The notes under the pieces were generated by a model. It was not told the origin of the DNA, did not search any database, and saw nothing but the letters and a program-made list of their open reading frames with translations. Shown here in pieces: positions 1 to 5,370 of a stretch of 5,370 nucleotides of DNA. The stretch's first letter is position 1. Each line of letters opens with the position of its first letter. Where the stretch lies: NCBI GenBank assembly GCA_020631175.1, contig JAHDHT010000034.1, positions 14,429 through 19,798 on the forward strand, given 5' to 3'. Made by a program: the position numbers and the translations under genes. The stretch is from Chitinophagales bacterium. Its GTDB lineage: Bacteria > Bacteroidota > Bacteroidia > Chitinophagales > JAHDHT01.

Positions 1-1148
1 GCAGCCGAATAACTTAAAGCTAATTTTCCAGATGTATTTTCATTGAAAAAGTAAGTGTGATTTAATCCGACGATTGCAGTTCTTGCTCCTGCTCTTAAGT
101 TTTCATCTCCTTCCGAAAATAAATTGTCTTCTTCCAGTTCAGCTTCAAATAAAATATCACTAATTCCTGCTAAACCCCAGAAACTAAATTTCCCTAATTT
201 TTCAGTTGGAATATTTACTTTAAAATTAATATCCTGATACTGAGGAACGGCGAAACCGGTACCGAAATCTATACCAAGTGCATTAAAAACGCCCAGGGTA
301 GAGTATCTATAGTTAACTAAAAAAGAACTTCTGTCGGTTATACCTAAGGGTCCTTCTATCCCTCCTTCAAACCCATTGAAACCGATTTGGCCTAAGAATT
401 CAAATTTATCCGGATTACCTGATCTTAATTTTAAATCGAACACAGCTCCTGTTGCATTCCCATATTCAGAAGGAAATGCTCCGGATAAAAAATCACTGGT
501 TCTTAAATTATTTGAATTCAACATAGATACCGGTCCGCCTGTAGTGCCTAATGTAGACCAGTGGTTAGGAGAAGGAATATCCACTCCTTCCAATCGCCAT
601 AAAACCGTTGAAGGAGAGTTTCCTCTAACAATAATATCGTTTCGATCATCTGCTGAACCAGCTACACCTGCATAGTTTTGTGCCATTCTCGCAACATCAC
701 CAGTTGAGCCACTGAAGCGGGTTATTTCTTCCATAGAAATTGAACGGGCACTAACTGCCGCCATTTCATTAACCGCTTTTCGTTTGTCTTTTCGATCTGT
801 AATTACAACTTCATTAATCGTACTCAGATCTTCTTCTAATTCAATATCGAGAATCAGTTCTTTAGCCGATACTATCAATACATTTGAAATGGTAATTGTT
901 TTATATCCGATAAAAGAGAATTGAAAAGTCTGTCTGCCTACCGGGATGTCTTTTAACTCAAACCTTCCATCCAGATCAGTGGAAGTTCCTACAAGTCCAT
1001 TTTCAGAAACCCATACCACATTTACTCCAGGAAGAGGATATTCGGCCTCTTTGTCGATAATGGTACCTTTAACAGTTTGAGTGAATTCATTACTTGCAGA
1101 AAGCAAGATTGGAAATAATACGATTAAGAAGATTAGTACTCGTTTCAT
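1..1148 (-). CDS. TonB-dependent outer-membrane receptor, N-terminal part (3' end beyond the left edge)
   Basis: Reading from the ATG at 1148 to position 1 gives 382 uninterrupted codons with no stop, so only the N-terminal part is present. Residues 1-19 (MKRVLIFLIVLFPILLSAS) look like a Sec signal peptide. Residues about 25-105 match a carboxypeptidase-D regulatory-like beta-sandwich (TVKGTIID, then DLDGRFELKDIPVG and FIGYKT), the usual Bacteroidota N-terminal extension. Residues 112-117 (NEVVIT) resemble the TonB-box position in this phylum. A plug domain follows at about 125-245, with DIIVRGNSP (171-179), LEGVDIP (187-192) and SEYGNATGAVFDLKLRSGN (227-245). Beta-barrel strands begin after about 246. 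By family, such proteins sit in the outer membrane and import bulky nutrients using TonB-ExbBD energy. The substrate cannot be read here, and no SusD-like partner is in the window. Full-length relatives are usually 750-1000 residues, so more than half is missing. No Shine-Dalgarno is seen; the start is preceded by A-rich sequence. Family assignment is firm; transport specificity is unknown. Confidence 0.93.
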   Translation of the reverse strand, partial: MKRVLIFLIVLFPILLSASNEFTQTVKGTIIDKEAEYPLPGVNVVWVSENGLVGTSTDLDGRFELKDIPVGRQTFQFSFIGYKTITISNVLIVSAKELILDIELEEDLSTINEVVITDRKDKRKAVNEMAAVSARSISMEEITRFSGSTGDVARMAQNYAGVAGSADDRNDIIVRGNSPSTVLWRLEGVDIPSPNHWSTLGTTGGPVSMLNSNNLRTSDFLSGAFPSEYGNATGAVFDLKLRSGNPDKFEFLGQIGFNGFEGGIEGPLGITDRSSFLVNYRYSTLGVFNALGIDFGTGFAVPQYQDINFKVNIPTEKLGKFSFWGLAGISDILFEAELEEDNLFSEGDENLRAGARTAIVGLNHTYFFNENTSGKLALSYSA

Positions 1149-1323
1149 TTTTGTTTTAATTGATTACGATACAATTATAGATCGTTTGGTATTCGAAAAA
1201 CAGTACTTTCTTTTGAACTGTAGAATTAGGCACTTGAATTGTAATTTATTGAAGTATAGGGCTAATTTCCCTTAAAATACGTACTTTTTGACTCTTTTTG
1301 GATGGATGGAATAAAATTGAATT
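1149..1323. promoter_or_regulatory. Divergent intergenic region between the receptor and the lipoprotein gene
   Basis: These 175 AT-rich bases separate two genes transcribed away from each other, so they must hold both promoters. For the receptor, the best candidate is the TATAATTG noted separately. For the lipoprotein gene, TACTTTTT (1282-1289) matches TAnnTTTG at all but its last base, 34 bases before the ATG, but no TTTG lies about 20 bases upstream of it. An in-frame TGA at 1318-1320 closes the lipoprotein frame just before its ATG. I see no riboswitch, RNA gene or strong operator. Confidence 0.45.
1172..1179 (-). promoter_or_regulatory. Candidate Bacteroidota -7 promoter element for the TonB-dependent receptor
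   Basis: On the minus strand the octamer TATAATTG matches the Bacteroidota -7 consensus TAnnTTTG at all but one fixed position. It lies 23 bases before the ATG at 1148, which would give a 5' leader of roughly 15-20 bases. A T-rich stretch (GTTTTT, about 1196-1201) lies near where a -33 TTTG would be, but the match is poor. Five-base inverted arms, ACGAT (1166-1170) and ATCGT (1181-1185), flank the element. This is a sequence-only guess. Confidence 0.3.
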
Positions 1324-1974
1324 ATGCGATATACGAACATGTTAAGAATTAGCCCGTTTATTTTTCTGCTTCTTTTTTGCTGCTCTTGTGCACAGCTTGG
1401 TAGTCTTCAAACAGCCCGGGTGCTGGAAGATGATACCTTCAGATTGAATGCAAATATTTATGCAGTAAATGCTGATTCAGGTGACAATGAACTTGGTGTG
1501 GCAACTTTACCTCATGCAGAGGTTGGCATTAGATATGGGCTTGGATTAAATACTGATATCGGACTTAAAATTTCTTCTTCATTAAATATTTTACTTGATG
1601 TAAAGTATCAGTTTGTTGGGGATTTAGATAGCCGATTTGCTGTTGCTGCAGCACCCGGATTCGCCTGGCAGTTTACCAGTTTCGATGAGGATACGCGGGT
1701 TTTAAGAGTCCATTTACCGATTTACTTCAGTTTCCATCCGAATGAAAGGGATAGCTATTACGCTACCTTTAAAAATGTTTATCAATTTGTAAGTGACAGT
1801 GACGATACATGGTTTCCGGGAGGAAATGTTGGATATATAAGACAAATTAATCAACGTTTTTCGATAGCAGCTGAAGCTTCATATTTCAATGCATACTTAT
1901 TGGATATTGATAATAATTCGGATGGATGGAATAACGTATTTTTATTTGGACTTGGATTTATTTTTGAATTGTAA
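1324..1974 (+). CDS. Predicted lipoprotein, probable small outer-membrane beta-barrel, function unknown
   Basis: This is a 216-residue protein. The N-terminus has a basic start (MRYTNMLR), a hydrophobic core (FIFLLLF) and then CCSCAQ, so a lipid anchor on Cys22 with Ser at -1 is likely; Cys19 and Cys20 are the less likely alternatives. Residues 28-38 (SLQTARVLEDD region) followed by FRLNANIY resemble the opening of other small envelope lipoproteins of this phylum, but I cannot name a family. From about residue 40 to the end the chain is rich in alternating polar/hydrophobic stretches (AEVGIRYGLG, NILLDVKYQF, AVAAAPGFAW, HLPIYFSF, NVGYIRQI, FSIAAEASYF), and it ends with a strand, LFGLGFIFEL. 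This suggests a barrel of roughly eight or more strands. The acidic loops may be exposed. The ATG at 1324 directly follows an in-frame stop at 1318. The ATG at 1339 (Met6) would also keep a good signal peptide. No neighbour on its strand suggests a role; the divergent gene is a TonB-dependent receptor. The gene is confident; the barrel is inference. Confidence 0.85.
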   Translation: MRYTNMLRISPFIFLLLFCCSCAQLGSLQTARVLEDDTFRLNANIYAVNADSGDNELGVATLPHAEVGIRYGLGLNTDIGLKISSSLNILLDVKYQFVGDLDSRFAVAAAPGFAWQFTSFDEDTRVLRVHLPIYFSFHPNERDSYYATFKNVYQFVSDSDDTWFPGGNVGYIRQINQRFSIAAEASYFNAYLLDIDNNSDGWNNVFLFGLGFIFEL

Positions 1975-1985
1975 GATAAATTCAT

Positions 1986-2020
1986 AAAAAAATGCCTTTA
2001 TCCAGATTGGATAAAGGCAT
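1986..2020 (-). terminator. Intrinsic terminator of the two-component operon, between convergent genes
   Basis: ATGCCTTTATCC (1992-2003) and GGATAAAGGCAT (2009-2020) form a perfect 12-bp stem around a 5-base loop (2004-2008). Read on the minus strand, the stem is followed by a T-run from the A-tract at 1986-1992, the classic shape of a Rho-independent terminator, 24 bases after the stop of the stand-alone receiver gene. Read on the plus strand, the hairpin lies 17 bases after the lipoprotein stop but has no T-tract behind it, so it may only weakly terminate or protect that transcript. Confidence 0.85.
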
Positions 2021-2044
2021 ATCATATTACGGGATAGTAAATAT

Positions 2045-2428
2045 TTACTCTACTGGAGGTTGTTCGAAAAGTTTTAAGGCTTTCTGAACTCGAATGATTA
2101 ATTCATCCATGTTAATTGGCTTCTTAACAAAATCTTCAGCACCTAGCTGGAAAGACATCATAATCACTTCACGCTGATCTAATGCTGAAACAATTACAAT
2201 TGGAATGTCTTTATTGATTTCTTTAATGGCCGTTAATAATTCGATACCTGACATAAATGGCATCATGATATCAGAAACAACTAAATCTAACTCGTTTTTT
2301 TGTTCCTCAATAATTTTCAATGCTTCCTGAGCATCTGCTGTACTTATTACTTCAAAACCTTCTTTCGAAAGGAAGGATTTCATAGCTTGTAAAATAATTA
2401 CATCGTCGTCAACTACTAATAATTTCAT
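2045..2428 (-). CDS. Stand-alone CheY-like receiver (single-domain response regulator)
   Basis: This 127-residue protein is one receiver domain with no output domain. The visible active-site set is complete: an acidic pocket at D7-D8-D9 (LLVVDDD), the phospho-acceptor D53 in SDIMMP, the switch residue S81 in IVSA, and the invariant K103 in FVKKP. By family it is phosphorylated by a histidine kinase or HPt domain and acts by binding a partner. The ATG at 2428 lies 11 bases after the stop of the hybrid kinase, so the two genes are almost certainly one transcript, and the C-terminal HPt of that kinase is the obvious phosphodonor. No Shine-Dalgarno is seen before the ATG. A strong terminator hairpin follows, making this the last gene of the operon. 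The downstream target is not visible. The receiver fold and active site are certain; pairing with the kinase is inferred from gene order. Confidence 0.95.
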   Translation of the reverse strand: MKLLVVDDDVIILQAMKSFLSKEGFEVISTADAQEALKIIEEQKNELDLVVSDIMMPFMSGIELLTAIKEINKDIPIVIVSALDQREVIMMSFQLGAEDFVKKPINMDELIIRVQKALKLFEQPPVE

Positions 2429-2439
2429 TTATTCTGTTT

Positions 2440-5313
2440 TTATAAATTTTCTAATTCTTCTTTTAAATCTATGAAAGCTTTTCGACAATAGCGATCAACT
2501 TCTGAAATTCTTTCATCCATCGTATCTTCGTTAGATCGGTTAAAGCCATCATGTTCAAGTGATTTTATTGTGTCTTGTACTTGTTTAATTCCTAAATAAG
2601 CGATAGTTGATTTCATTTTATGTGCTACCGACTTAAGATCATCCCATGATCTTTCTTCATAGGCTTTTCTAAGATTTACTAATTCTCCCGGAGTATCATT
2701 TAGTAGCGTTTCTATCATTACTCTTAAAGTAGCAGCATCGTTGTCTGCAATTTGTCTCAGATACTCAAGATTTATAACTTTTTCTTTTATTTCGCTTTTA
2801 ATATCAGCAGGACTTGGTTCATTCAAAACGGCTGTCAATTCTGAAGTGTCAATTTGTCGTAATACTGCTTCAGAAACCTGTCCATTACTTTCTTCTTCGT
2901 CTTTATTTGAATAGTTGATTTCCAGATCATTGGGTATCTCTTCCGATTCATCCGAGAAAACACTATTCAAAAACTTTACTGTTTTATTTTTAAGAATATT
3001 TGGATTGATAGGCTTTGAAATGAAATCATTCATCCCGGCTTCATAACAGTTATCTACTTCTTTAGAGAATGCATGAGCTGTCATTGCAATAATTGGAAGG
3101 TGTTTCTTTTCTTCTGAAATTTCTGCTCTTATTTTTCTTGTTGCATCCAATCCATTCATCACCGGCATTGAAATATCCATCAATACGATATCGTATTTAT
3201 TCTCCAATGCTTTATCCACCCCAATTTGACCGTTCTCAGCAATATCAAGTACCAGATTCGGAAATGCCTTGTTTAAAAGATCACTGGCTACAATCTGGTT
3301 CATCTTATGATCTTCTACTAACAAGATTTTTATTTGTCTTGTGATATCAAAAGTAGGTTGATATTCGACCTCTTCATCCATTATAGGTGCAGCATCTTTA
3401 TCTTTTTCTTCAATGCTCTTCCGGAAAATTGAGTTAAATATAAAGGTAGATCCTTTTCCTGGTTCACTTTCTACAGAAATAGAACCTCCCATTAATTCTA
3501 CCATTTGTTTGGCAATACTTAAGCCAAGCCCTGTTCCACCATACAGACGGGTGGTATCCATACTTGCTTGTGTAAAGCTTTCAAAAATGGTTGCTTGTTT
3601 TTCTTCTGTTATTCCGATTCCCGAATCCTTCACTGAGAATTTAACATCGATTGTTTTATCAGTTTCAGATATGAGTTCAAGCTTTAAAATAACTTCTCCG
3701 TTCTCTGTATATTTTATAGCATTACTTACTAAATTAATCAGCACCTGATTCAATCGTAATTCATCTCCTACTACTACATCCGGAACATTAATGTCTATCA
3801 TTTGGAAAAGACTTGTCTTTTGCTCCTTAGCTTTATAGTTTAAAGATTTTATTAATTCTTCAATTAGCTCTTTAACTTTGAAAGGCCTTTCTTCCAGGTC
3901 AAGTTTTCCGGCTTCAATTTTCGAAAAGTCGAGTATATCGTTTATAATTCTAAGTAAATTCTCAGAAGAAAGTTTTAATGCATTAACGTATTCAATTTGT
4001 TTATCTGTCAGATTAGTATCTTTTAAGAGATGCGTCATACCTACCACAACATTCATTGGTGTTCTGATTTCGTGACTCATGTTTGCAAGAAACTGTTGTT
4101 TTAATCTTGCAGATTTTTCTGCTACTTCTTTTTCCCGGATTAACTCATCTCTTTGCTTACGTTCAGTAATATCGCGAATGATGCCATGATATCCTATAAT
4201 CGTACCGTCGATACCTCTCCATAAAGTGGAGGTTACCATACAATCTATAGCGGTTCCATTACTTCTTTTTAATTTTATATCATAATTTACTACCGATCCC
4301 TTTTTCTCAATTTCTTCTTTAAAGATTATTCTTGCTTCCTCGTCTGCGTAGATTTTAGTAGCATCTAATAATTCAAATTCATCTTTCTCATATCGTAACA
4401 ATTTTAAAAGTGAGTTATTGAACTCAACGAATTTACCATCAATAGTAGTAATATAAATCGCATCCTGAGACTCTTCGAAAATTGTTCGATAACGTTCTTC
4501 ACTTTCGAGTAATGCTTCTTCTGCTTTTTTATAATCGGTAATATCCTGCACAGTACCAATTAATTTCAGGCCTTTTCTGTGAATGTTTGTTTTTACTCTA
4601 CCTTGATTTCGAACATATTTAACTTCATTATTGGCAAGATTCAATCGATGCTCAATTGCAAACTCAGCTTGGTTTTCAACAGCATGATTTATTTTCGATT
4701 TTACTTCTTCAAGATCAACCGGAAATATTTTTGAATAGTATGAATCAAGGTCTGGTATTATTTCACTTTTTTCAAATTCAAAAAGCTGAAACATTTGATC
4801 AGACCAGAAAGTCTCTTTTCCGTCGAGTGTCATTTCATAACTCCCCAACTTGGCGATCATCTGCGCTTCCTGTAGTTTTTGTTTACTGATTTCAAGATTT
4901 TCAGAAAACTTCTTTACCTGTTTTTGAAGATGATTACGCTCTTTAGCGTATAGTATAGTTTTTACTAATTGAGGAGCTTCAATAGATCCTTTTACAAGGT
5001 AATCTTGCGCACCTTTCTTAACGGCATTAATACCAAATTCTTCATTATCGAAACCGGTTAATAACACAACTGAAGCATCAGGCGCTGCTTTTAATAAATT
5101 ATCAAGCGAATCAAGACCTGAACTATCCGGTAATGAAAGATCGAGCAATACAACATCTACCGTATTTTCTGTTATGTAGGCAATACCTTCCGCTAAACGT
5201 ACTTTATGTTCGATCTCAAATTCTATATCGTTTACACTCTTCAAATAGATTTCCACGAGTTTAGCATCGCCCGGGTTATCCTCAATTAATAATATTTTTA
5301 TTTGTTCACTCAA
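2440..5313 (-). CDS. Soluble hybrid sensor histidine kinase, REC-PAS-PAS-HisKA-HATPase-REC-HPt
   Basis: This 957-residue protein has no signal peptide or membrane segment, so it is probably cytoplasmic. Domains in order: receiver 1 (about 5-120; E11/D12, phospho-acceptor D58 in LLDLSLP, T86, K108); a coiled coil (about 121-150); PAS 1 (about 150-262, ending GTVQDITDYKKAEEAL); PAS 2 (about 272-387, ending GIIRDITERK); HisKA with H414 in SHEIRTP; HATPase with N531 (N-box), DSGIGI (563-568) and GGTGLGLSI (592-600); receiver 2 (about 660-780; E667/D668, D713, T745, K767); an acidic linker (about 785-845); and HPt with H898 in AHKMKS. All catalytic residues are present, so a complete intramolecular relay H414-D713-H898 is expected. 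The ligand of the PAS domains is unknown. The start is TTG: an in-frame TAA at 5314-5316 lies immediately before it, and the first internal ATG is residue 152, beyond receiver 1, which would destroy that domain. It is flanked by response regulators on both sides in one operon. Domain calls are firm; the stimulus is unknown. Confidence 0.96.
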   Translation of the reverse strand: MSEQIKILLIEDNPGDAKLVEIYLKSVNDIEFEIEHKVRLAEGIAYITENTVDVVLLDLSLPDSSGLDSLDNLLKAAPDASVVLLTGFDNEEFGINAVKKGAQDYLVKGSIEAPQLVKTILYAKERNHLQKQVKKFSENLEISKQKLQEAQMIAKLGSYEMTLDGKETFWSDQMFQLFEFEKSEIIPDLDSYYSKIFPVDLEEVKSKINHAVENQAEFAIEHRLNLANNEVKYVRNQGRVKTNIHRKGLKLIGTVQDITDYKKAEEALLESEERYRTIFEESQDAIYITTIDGKFVEFNNSLLKLLRYEKDEFELLDATKIYADEEARIIFKEEIEKKGSVVNYDIKLKRSNGTAIDCMVTSTLWRGIDGTIIGYHGIIRDITERKQRDELIREKEVAEKSARLKQQFLANMSHEIRTPMNVVVGMTHLLKDTNLTDKQIEYVNALKLSSENLLRIINDILDFSKIEAGKLDLEERPFKVKELIEELIKSLNYKAKEQKTSLFQMIDINVPDVVVGDELRLNQVLINLVSNAIKYTENGEVILKLELISETDKTIDVKFSVKDSGIGITEEKQATIFESFTQASMDTTRLYGGTGLGLSIAKQMVELMGGSISVESEPGKGSTFIFNSIFRKSIEEKDKDAAPIMDEEVEYQPTFDITRQIKILLVEDHKMNQIVASDLLNKAFPNLVLDIAENGQIGVDKALENKYDIVLMDISMPVMNGLDATRKIRAEISEEKKHLPIIAMTAHAFSKEVDNCYEAGMNDFISKPINPNILKNKTVKFLNSVFSDESEEIPNDLEINYSNKDEEESNGQVSEAVLRQIDTSELTAVLNEPSPADIKSEIKEKVINLEYLRQIADNDAATLRVMIETLLNDTPGELVNLRKAYEERSWDDLKSVAHKMKSTIAYLGIKQVQDTIKSLEHDGFNRSNEDTMDERISEVDRYCRKAFIDLKEELENL

Positions 5314-5316
5314 TTA
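5311..5316 (-). promoter_or_regulatory. Abutting stop/start junction (TAA then TTG), probable translational coupling
   Basis: On the minus strand the TAA that ends the upstream response-regulator frame (5316-5314) is followed with no gap by the TTG start of the hybrid kinase (5313-5311). No Shine-Dalgarno sequence is visible in the preceding AT-rich stretch. A weak start codon placed directly at a stop suggests that translation of the kinase depends on ribosomes finishing the upstream gene, which would keep kinase levels at or below those of the regulator. The geometry is seen; coupling is inferred. Confidence 0.55.
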
Positions 5317-5370
5317 TATATAATCAATATTTGGTGGAAGCTTTACAATATTCAACCAAAAGTTTTTAAT
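5314..5370 (-). CDS. C-terminal tail of a response regulator resembling the Rcp1 family (5' end beyond the right edge)
   Basis: From 5370 down to the TAA at 5316-5314 there is an open frame of 18 codons, IKNFWLNIVKLPPNIDYI. The other two minus-strand frames hit stops within six codons, so this is the only frame that can be coding here. The pattern FWL-x-x-V-x-LPP is the typical ending of small Rcp1-type response regulators, CheY-like proteins of roughly 140-150 residues first known as partners of cyanobacterial phytochrome kinases and common in Bacteroidota. None of the phosphorylation-site residues are in view, so the call rests on the tail motif and on its position directly before a hybrid kinase that itself starts with a receiver. 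It is most likely the gene before the kinase in the same operon. The assignment is fairly confident but based on very little sequence. Confidence 0.65.
   Translation of the reverse strand: MKNFWLNIVKLPPNIDYI

Noticed and set aside
376..675. A 99-codon plus-strand open frame inside the receptor gene
   Set aside because: It is antisense to the conserved plug-domain codons of the receptor; the protein has no domain-like character.
1258..1272. A short inverted repeat, AGGG...CCCT, in the intergenic region
   Set aside because: The arms have only four bases around a seven-base spacer, too weak to support a hairpin or operator call.
1081..1275. A 64-codon plus-strand open frame spanning the receptor start and the intergenic region
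   Set aside because: It overlaps the signal-peptide codons of the receptor in antisense, has no recognisable motif and no initiation signal, and its composition simply reflects AT-rich DNA.
1249..1278. A sigma70-like pair, TTGAAG (1249-1254) and TAAAAT (1273-1278), spaced by 18 bases upstream of the lipoprotein gene
   Set aside because: Bacteroidota use a different primary sigma consensus (TTTG and TAnnTTTG), and such matches are frequent by chance in AT-rich DNA.
1300..1934. An identical 15-base repeat, GGATGGATGGAATAA, at 1300-1314 and 1920-1934
   Set aside because: It is low-complexity. One copy lies before the lipoprotein start and the other encodes part of its C-terminal region (DGWNN). 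With only two copies and no wider similarity, chance is the simplest explanation.
2782..2960. The acidic, low-complexity stretch in the kinase (about residues 785-845), considered as a possible frame error or inserted domain
   Set aside because: The frame stays open and continues into a well-formed HPt domain; flexible acidic linkers between receiver and HPt domains are usual in this family.
3093..4889. Several plus-strand open frames of 65-111 codons opposite the hybrid kinase
   Set aside because: They are antisense shadows of strongly conserved kinase and receiver codons, and none shows a motif or start signal of its own.

Overview
The window looks like chromosomal DNA from a member of the Bacteroidota (Cytophagia/Flavobacteriia-like). 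It is AT-rich and has almost no Shine-Dalgarno sequences before its genes. It encodes a TonB-dependent receptor with the N-terminal carboxypeptidase-D-like domain typical of this phylum, and large soluble hybrid histidine kinases of the PAS-HisKA-HATPase-REC-HPt type. This placement is inferred from gene content and style. The sequence alone does not fix a genus.

Layout: (1) Positions 1-1148, minus strand, hold the first 382 codons of a TonB-dependent outer-membrane receptor that runs off the left edge. (2) Positions 1149-1323 form a short divergent intergenic region. (3) Positions 1324-1974, plus strand, encode a 216-residue predicted lipoprotein that is probably a small outer-membrane beta-barrel of unknown function. 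(4) Positions 1975-2044 separate two convergent genes and hold a perfect 12-bp stem hairpin. A T-tract follows it only on the minus strand, so it mainly terminates the signalling operon. (5) Positions 2045-5370, minus strand, are a tightly packed two-component operon. In transcription order it has the last 18 codons of a response regulator resembling the Rcp1 family, a 957-residue hybrid kinase (REC-PAS-PAS-HisKA-HATPase-REC-HPt), and a 127-residue stand-alone receiver protein.

The signalling operon contains every module of a multistep His-Asp-His-Asp phosphorelay. The kinase histidine (H414) would pass phosphate to the internal receiver (D713), then to the HPt histidine (H898), and finally to a soluble receiver such as the 127-residue protein (D53). 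The extra N-terminal receiver of the kinase (D58) probably acts as an input, possibly fed by a kinase further upstream. No DNA-binding or enzymatic output domain is present in the window, so output is presumably by protein-protein interaction or by partners encoded elsewhere.

I found no mobile elements, CRISPR arrays, tRNAs or rRNAs, and no clear evidence of a wholly new system. The most informative points are the cut-off response regulator whose stop codon abuts the kinase's TTG start, the receivers-only phosphorelay architecture, and the unassigned cell-envelope lipoprotein.
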